From the NCBI GenBank assembly GCA_018268715.1, contig JAFDVZ010000003.1:1-64000 (forward strand): a stretch of DNA of 64,000 nt, in the 5' to 3' direction. The notes beneath the pieces are model-generated. The model was not told where the DNA came from. It saw only the letters and a list, made by a program, of their open reading frames with translations, and did no database searches. This DNA is from Acidobacteriota bacterium (GTDB lineage: Bacteria; Acidobacteriota; Terriglobia; Bryobacterales; Bryobacteraceae). Shown one piece after another: positions 60,821 through 64,000 of this stretch (position 1 is its first letter; each line of letters begins with the position of its first letter). A program made the position numbers and the translations under genes.

Positions 60821-63800
60821 ATGTTGAAAAGACTATTGACGCTTTTCACCCTCTTCTCCGCTCTCACCCTTAGCCTGCAGGCACAGGGACTAGATACGCG
60901 AGGATACAACAAGGATGACTGGGAGGAGATCAATTTCGAATTCGATTCGGCGGTGTTGTCGGACGGATTCCCGAGTTTGCTCCGGCTGGCCGAGCTGCTG
61001 AAAGCCCATCCGGGCTACAAAGTGCGGCTCGAAGGCCACACGGACCACTTGGGGGATTCGGCCTACAACGAACGGCTGGCGACGCAGCGGGCCAACACGG
61101 TCCGCGACTTTCTGGTGAAGTACGGCGCGAGCGCCAGCCAGATTGCGACGTCCAGCAAGGCGGAAAAGGACCCGAAAGTCTCCGGTGAGAAGCAGAAATA
61201 CAGCAAGACCGACGTAGCCCGCTGGATGAACCGGCGCGTGGCCGTCACGGTGCTCGATGAAAAAGGCAACGTGGTGGGCGCCGGAGGCGGGGGCATTGGC
61301 GACGCCATCGCGGCGATTCCCAAGGCTCCGCGGGATTGCTGCGACGAGATTCTGAAGCGGTTGGACAAGCTGGATGAAATCGCCAAGGCGCTACGCGACC
61401 TGGCGGACCAGAACGCCGGGTTGCGCAAGGAACTCGACGGGCTGAAGCAGCAGCAGTCGGCGCTGCAGGACAAGGTGAACGGCCAGCCCAAGGGGGCGAC
61501 GCCGGAACAGGTGCAGCAGACGGTCCACGAGGAGATCGCCAAGAGCAAGGACCCGCGCTTTGCGTTGCTCGGGGTGAACATCGGAGAGGACAGCTACAAG
61601 CACGTCACCTTCAGCGGAAGAGCGCGCTATTTCGCTCCATTCAAGGAGCATTTCGCCTTGCAGGCGCAGGGCGAGTATATGTACTTCAACGAAGCGAGCG
61701 AGGGCCAGTTCGACGTCGGACTGGTGGATCGCATCGGGCGCTTCCAGGGCGGCCTGTTCTCGAGCTTCAAGCACGTCGATCTGCATCAGTATCAGAACGG
61801 CGGCACGCTCGGCCAGGCGGCCTTGACGATGGACTACATCTTCAAGCAGGGCAAGATCGGACTGTTCGGGACCAAGGGTTTCCTGGACAACGCGCTGATC
61901 GACAGCCGCAACGCGAGCGTGATGAACGGCCGCGTGGTGGATTCCTGCACGGGCGCCGCCGCCGGGACCTGCAACCTGGCGCCGAACCTGTATGTCGAGC
62001 ACCTGTTGCGGGTGGTCGACCAGGTGGGCCTGAGCACGACGCTCGGGTTGTGGAAGAACAATTACCTCGAAGCCAACTTCGGCTACATGCGCAGCCGCGC
62101 GCACGCCGACCGTCCGGGCGGCACGCTGCGCTTCATCTTCCCTGTGAACAACAAGATCGCGTTCACGGTGGAAGGCGGCATGAACGAGAGCCTGATCGCC
62201 TCCAACAACTGGGGCCGGGCCGTGGTGGGCGTCCAGTTCGGCAACTTCCTGCGCCCGAAGGAATATCTGAACGTGGACCATCCGGTTCCGGTGGATGTTC
62301 CGCGCGTGCGCTATGAAGTGGCCACGCGGATGGTGAAGCGCGGCTCGAGCCCGCCTATCGCCGACGCGGGTCCGGATCAGATCGGCGTACCGTCCGGGAC
62401 GATCACTTTGAACGGTTCGGGATCCTACGATCCGAACGGCGAGAAGCTGACCTACCAGTGGGTGGCGGAATCGGGTTCGGTGACCATCAACAATCCGACT
62501 TCGGCGGTGGCTACGTTCACCGCGGCGGCCGGCCAGAGCTACTCGTTCCGGCTGACCGTTCGCAATGAAGACGGCCTGACGGCGTCGGCCCGCACCCGGG
62601 TGACGACGACGCAGCAGGACAAGGTCCAGATCGTGTTCTTCACGTCGAATCCCGGTTCGATCAACCTGGGGCAGCAATCGACGCTGGCCTGGCAGGTGCT
62701 GAACGCGACCGAAGTGACGGTGGACGCCATCGGCGCCGTGCAACCCACGGGCAGCTCTTCGGTGTCGCCGAAACAGACCACGACGTATAAGCTGACCGCG
62801 CGCAACGCCATCAGCGAGGCCAACGCCACCGCGACCGTGGTGGTGAACGTCCAGCCGACGGCCTTCACGGCCTGCTACGCCACGCCCACCAACATCAACC
62901 TGGGCGAGGCCGCTACGGTGTACTTCCAGACCACGAATGCGACGGCTGTAACGGTTACGCCGCCGGTGCCGGGAGTCGGCACTAGCGGGAGCTTCGTGGT
63001 GTCGCCGACGCAGACCACGACCTACACGCTGCTGGCTACCGGCGCGGGTGGGACTTCGAGCTGCGCGGTGACGGTGTCGGTGAACACGGGTCCGACGGGT
63101 CCGCCGCGGATCATCAAGTTCACGGCGGTTCCGGATTCCATCATCGCCGGCGAGAAGTCGACGTTGCTGTGGAACGTGGAGAACGCCGATACGGTGACCA
63201 TCACGAGCCTGGGTTCGGTGCAGTTGACCGGCACGCAGGACGTGACGCCGATGCAGACCACCAACTACATCCTGACGGCGACGAACAAGACCGGTTCGGC
63301 GACGGCGCAGGCGCTGGTGACGGTGGGCCAGCCGGCTCGCATCACCAGCTTCACGGCGACGCCCACGGTATCGCCGACGCCGGGCGCGAATGTGCGCCTG
63401 GTGTGTCTGGCTGAAAACGCGACCAGCGTGACCATCGCTGGGGCGGGCCAGGTTGCGACGGATGGTTCGGTGATCGTGAACCCGATGGTCGACACGACTT
63501 ACACGTGTACGGCGGTCGGCGTGCGGTCGCAGGACTCCAAGACGCTGATTGTGAAGGTGACGCAGCCGAGCAACCCCGATCCTCCGCCGAGCGGTCCGCC
63601 GCCGACGGTGGTGATCAAGGGCGGTCCGGTGATGGAAACGCTGGTTCGCACGGTGAGCCTGGACGCTTCCTCGTCGTTCAGTTCGGCTGGATACGGTCCA
63701 CTGAAGTATTACTGGACGTCGCGTGAATCGCGGGCGGCGATCGCCAACGGGAACACGGCGACTCCGATCGTGTACTTGGGCAACCTGTACGGCGATTACT

Positions 63801-63886
63801 TCTTCGACGTAACGGTGACCGACGCTCGCGGCAACGTGTCGACGGGCACCATCGACGTACGCCTGGTAGTGACTCGCATCCCGTAA
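60821..63886 (+). CDS. OmpA-domain surface protein with PKD and Ig-like repeats
   Basis: The 1021-residue product has a signal peptide (LLTLFTLFSALTLSLQAQ). An OmpA-like peptidoglycan-binding domain at the N-terminus (INFEFDSAVLSDGF, YKVRLEGHTDHLGDSAYNER, MNRRVAVTVL) is followed by a coiled coil (ELDGLKQQQSALQDKVNGQP). A region of about 200 residues rich in barrel-like strands comes next, then a PKD domain (ITLNGSGSYDPNGEKLTYQW). Four Ig-like repeats of about 85 residues share INLGQ.STL.W...NAT.VT and TTTY.LTA, and a final PKD-like domain ends the protein. ATG 60821 was chosen with AGGAG 11 nt upstream. Probably links peptidoglycan to the outer surface. Confidence 0.85.
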   Translation: MLKRLLTLFTLFSALTLSLQAQGLDTRGYNKDDWEEINFEFDSAVLSDGFPSLLRLAELLKAHPGYKVRLEGHTDHLGDSAYNERLATQRANTVRDFLVKYGASASQIATSSKAEKDPKVSGEKQKYSKTDVARWMNRRVAVTVLDEKGNVVGAGGGGIGDAIAAIPKAPRDCCDEILKRLDKLDEIAKALRDLADQNAGLRKELDGLKQQQSALQDKVNGQPKGATPEQVQQTVHEEIAKSKDPRFALLGVNIGEDSYKHVTFSGRARYFAPFKEHFALQAQGEYMYFNEASEGQFDVGLVDRIGRFQGGLFSSFKHVDLHQYQNGGTLGQAALTMDYIFKQGKIGLFGTKGFLDNALIDSRNASVMNGRVVDSCTGAAAGTCNLAPNLYVEHLLRVVDQVGLSTTLGLWKNNYLEANFGYMRSRAHADRPGGTLRFIFPVNNKIAFTVEGGMNESLIASNNWGRAVVGVQFGNFLRPKEYLNVDHPVPVDVPRVRYEVATRMVKRGSSPPIADAGPDQIGVPSGTITLNGSGSYDPNGEKLTYQWVAESGSVTINNPTSAVATFTAAAGQSYSFRLTVRNEDGLTASARTRVTTTQQDKVQIVFFTSNPGSINLGQQSTLAWQVLNATEVTVDAIGAVQPTGSSSVSPKQTTTYKLTARNAISEANATATVVVNVQPTAFTACYATPTNINLGEAATVYFQTTNATAVTVTPPVPGVGTSGSFVVSPTQTTTYTLLATGAGGTSSCAVTVSVNTGPTGPPRIIKFTAVPDSIIAGEKSTLLWNVENADTVTITSLGSVQLTGTQDVTPMQTTNYILTATNKTGSATAQALVTVGQPARITSFTATPTVSPTPGANVRLVCLAENATSVTIAGAGQVATDGSVIVNPMVDTTYTCTAVGVRSQDSKTLIVKVTQPSNPDPPPSGPPPTVVIKGGPVMETLVRTVSLDASSSFSSAGYGPLKYYWTSRESRAAIANGNTATPIVYLGNLYGDYFFDVTVTDARGNVSTGTIDVRLVVTRIP

Positions 63887-63910
63887 ATCCGGGGTGGTTG
63901 GATGAACAGA

Positions 63911-63936
63911 GGCCGGCCTTCGGGCCGGCCTTTTTT
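63911..63936 (+). terminator. Rho-independent terminator
   Basis: A perfect 8-bp stem GGCCGGCC / GGCCGGCC with a TTCG tetraloop is followed by six T residues. It starts 25 bp after the stop codon of the OmpA/Ig-like gene. UUCG-type loops make very stable hairpins, so this is a confident intrinsic terminator. On the other strand the stem lies just past the apparent stop codon of a leftward frame, so it may serve both directions. Confidence 0.92.
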
Positions 63937-64000
63937 ATTGGCGCGCCACGTCGTAGGCGGACCGCATGCCGGGTTTCAGCGGCCGGTGAAGCGGTGCACC
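63935..64000 (-). CDS. Possible 3' end of a leftward gene (partial)
   Basis: The last 21 codons before a TAA at 63937-63935 read GAPLHRPLKPGMRSAYDVARQ on the minus strand and remain open to the window edge. The stop lies next to the terminator stem, as expected for convergent genes. The fragment is too short to identify. Confidence 0.3.
   Translation of the reverse strand, partial: GAPLHRPLKPGMRSAYDVARQ

Overview
The window is high-GC bacterial DNA that reads like an Acidobacteriota chromosome, probably Bryobacteraceae/Solibacter-like. That placement is an inference from gene content: Tat-exported sulfatase and glycoside hydrolases, YVTN and PQQ propellers, a DUF2934 protein, an AtuA-type catabolic gene and CstA with YbdD. 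No 16S rRNA is present to confirm it, and I saw no tRNA or rRNA gene. One structural RNA, RNase P RNA, is clear.

Layout. 1-1413 is the leader-proximal part of a CRISPR array transcribed leftwards, with 19 complete 36-bp repeats, a partial repeat at the window edge, and a leader with a good promoter on its right. No cas gene lies in the window. 1.8-5.3 kb holds a secreted orphan, a decayed sigma factor, a frameshifted secreted protein and an RCC1-propeller protein. 5.3-10.1 kb is a leftward redox operon: PQQ-like propeller, cytochrome c/helix-hairpin-helix protein, YVTN lipoprotein, MauG-type di-haem peroxidase and cupredoxin-like lipoprotein. 10.3-15.8 kb has uridine kinase, msrA, a sulfatase-fold protein with altered active-site residues, an outer-membrane barrel, a receiver-domain protein, a LOG-family protein and an NTF2-like protein.

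15.8-17.1 kb is the oddest stretch: seven diverged tandem copies of a chimeric unit made from the 3' ends of two convergent genes. 18.6-22.8 kb has small proteins, a glycosyltransferase, signal peptidase I and a two-component system. 22.8-31.7 kb is a leftward, tightly packed catabolic cluster (MFS transporter, creatininase-like amidase, D-aminoacylase-like hydrolase, Fe-S aldo/keto reductase, Asp/Glu racemase-like protein, GH127, AtuA pair). 32.6-38.3 kb is a housekeeping cofactor operon (coaX, birA, nadC, valS).

38.9-41.4 kb has a TAXI-type binding protein behind four helically phased GTTAR repeats, an SGNH hydrolase and an esterase. 41.5-44.9 kb is an accessory islet of broken genes: a Phd-like antitoxin with a frameshifted YoeB toxin, a resolvase frameshifted in a G run, a hipA fragment and small orphans. 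44.9-60.3 kb returns to ordinary genes: GH20 hexosaminidase, methyltransferase, Ig-like secreted protein, guaB, beta-helix protein, G3E GTPase, two alpha/beta hydrolases, a STAS protein, ybdD-cstA. 60.3-64 kb has rnpB and a large OmpA/PKD/Ig-like surface protein ending at a strong terminator.

All functions are read from motifs by eye. No database search or structure prediction was run.
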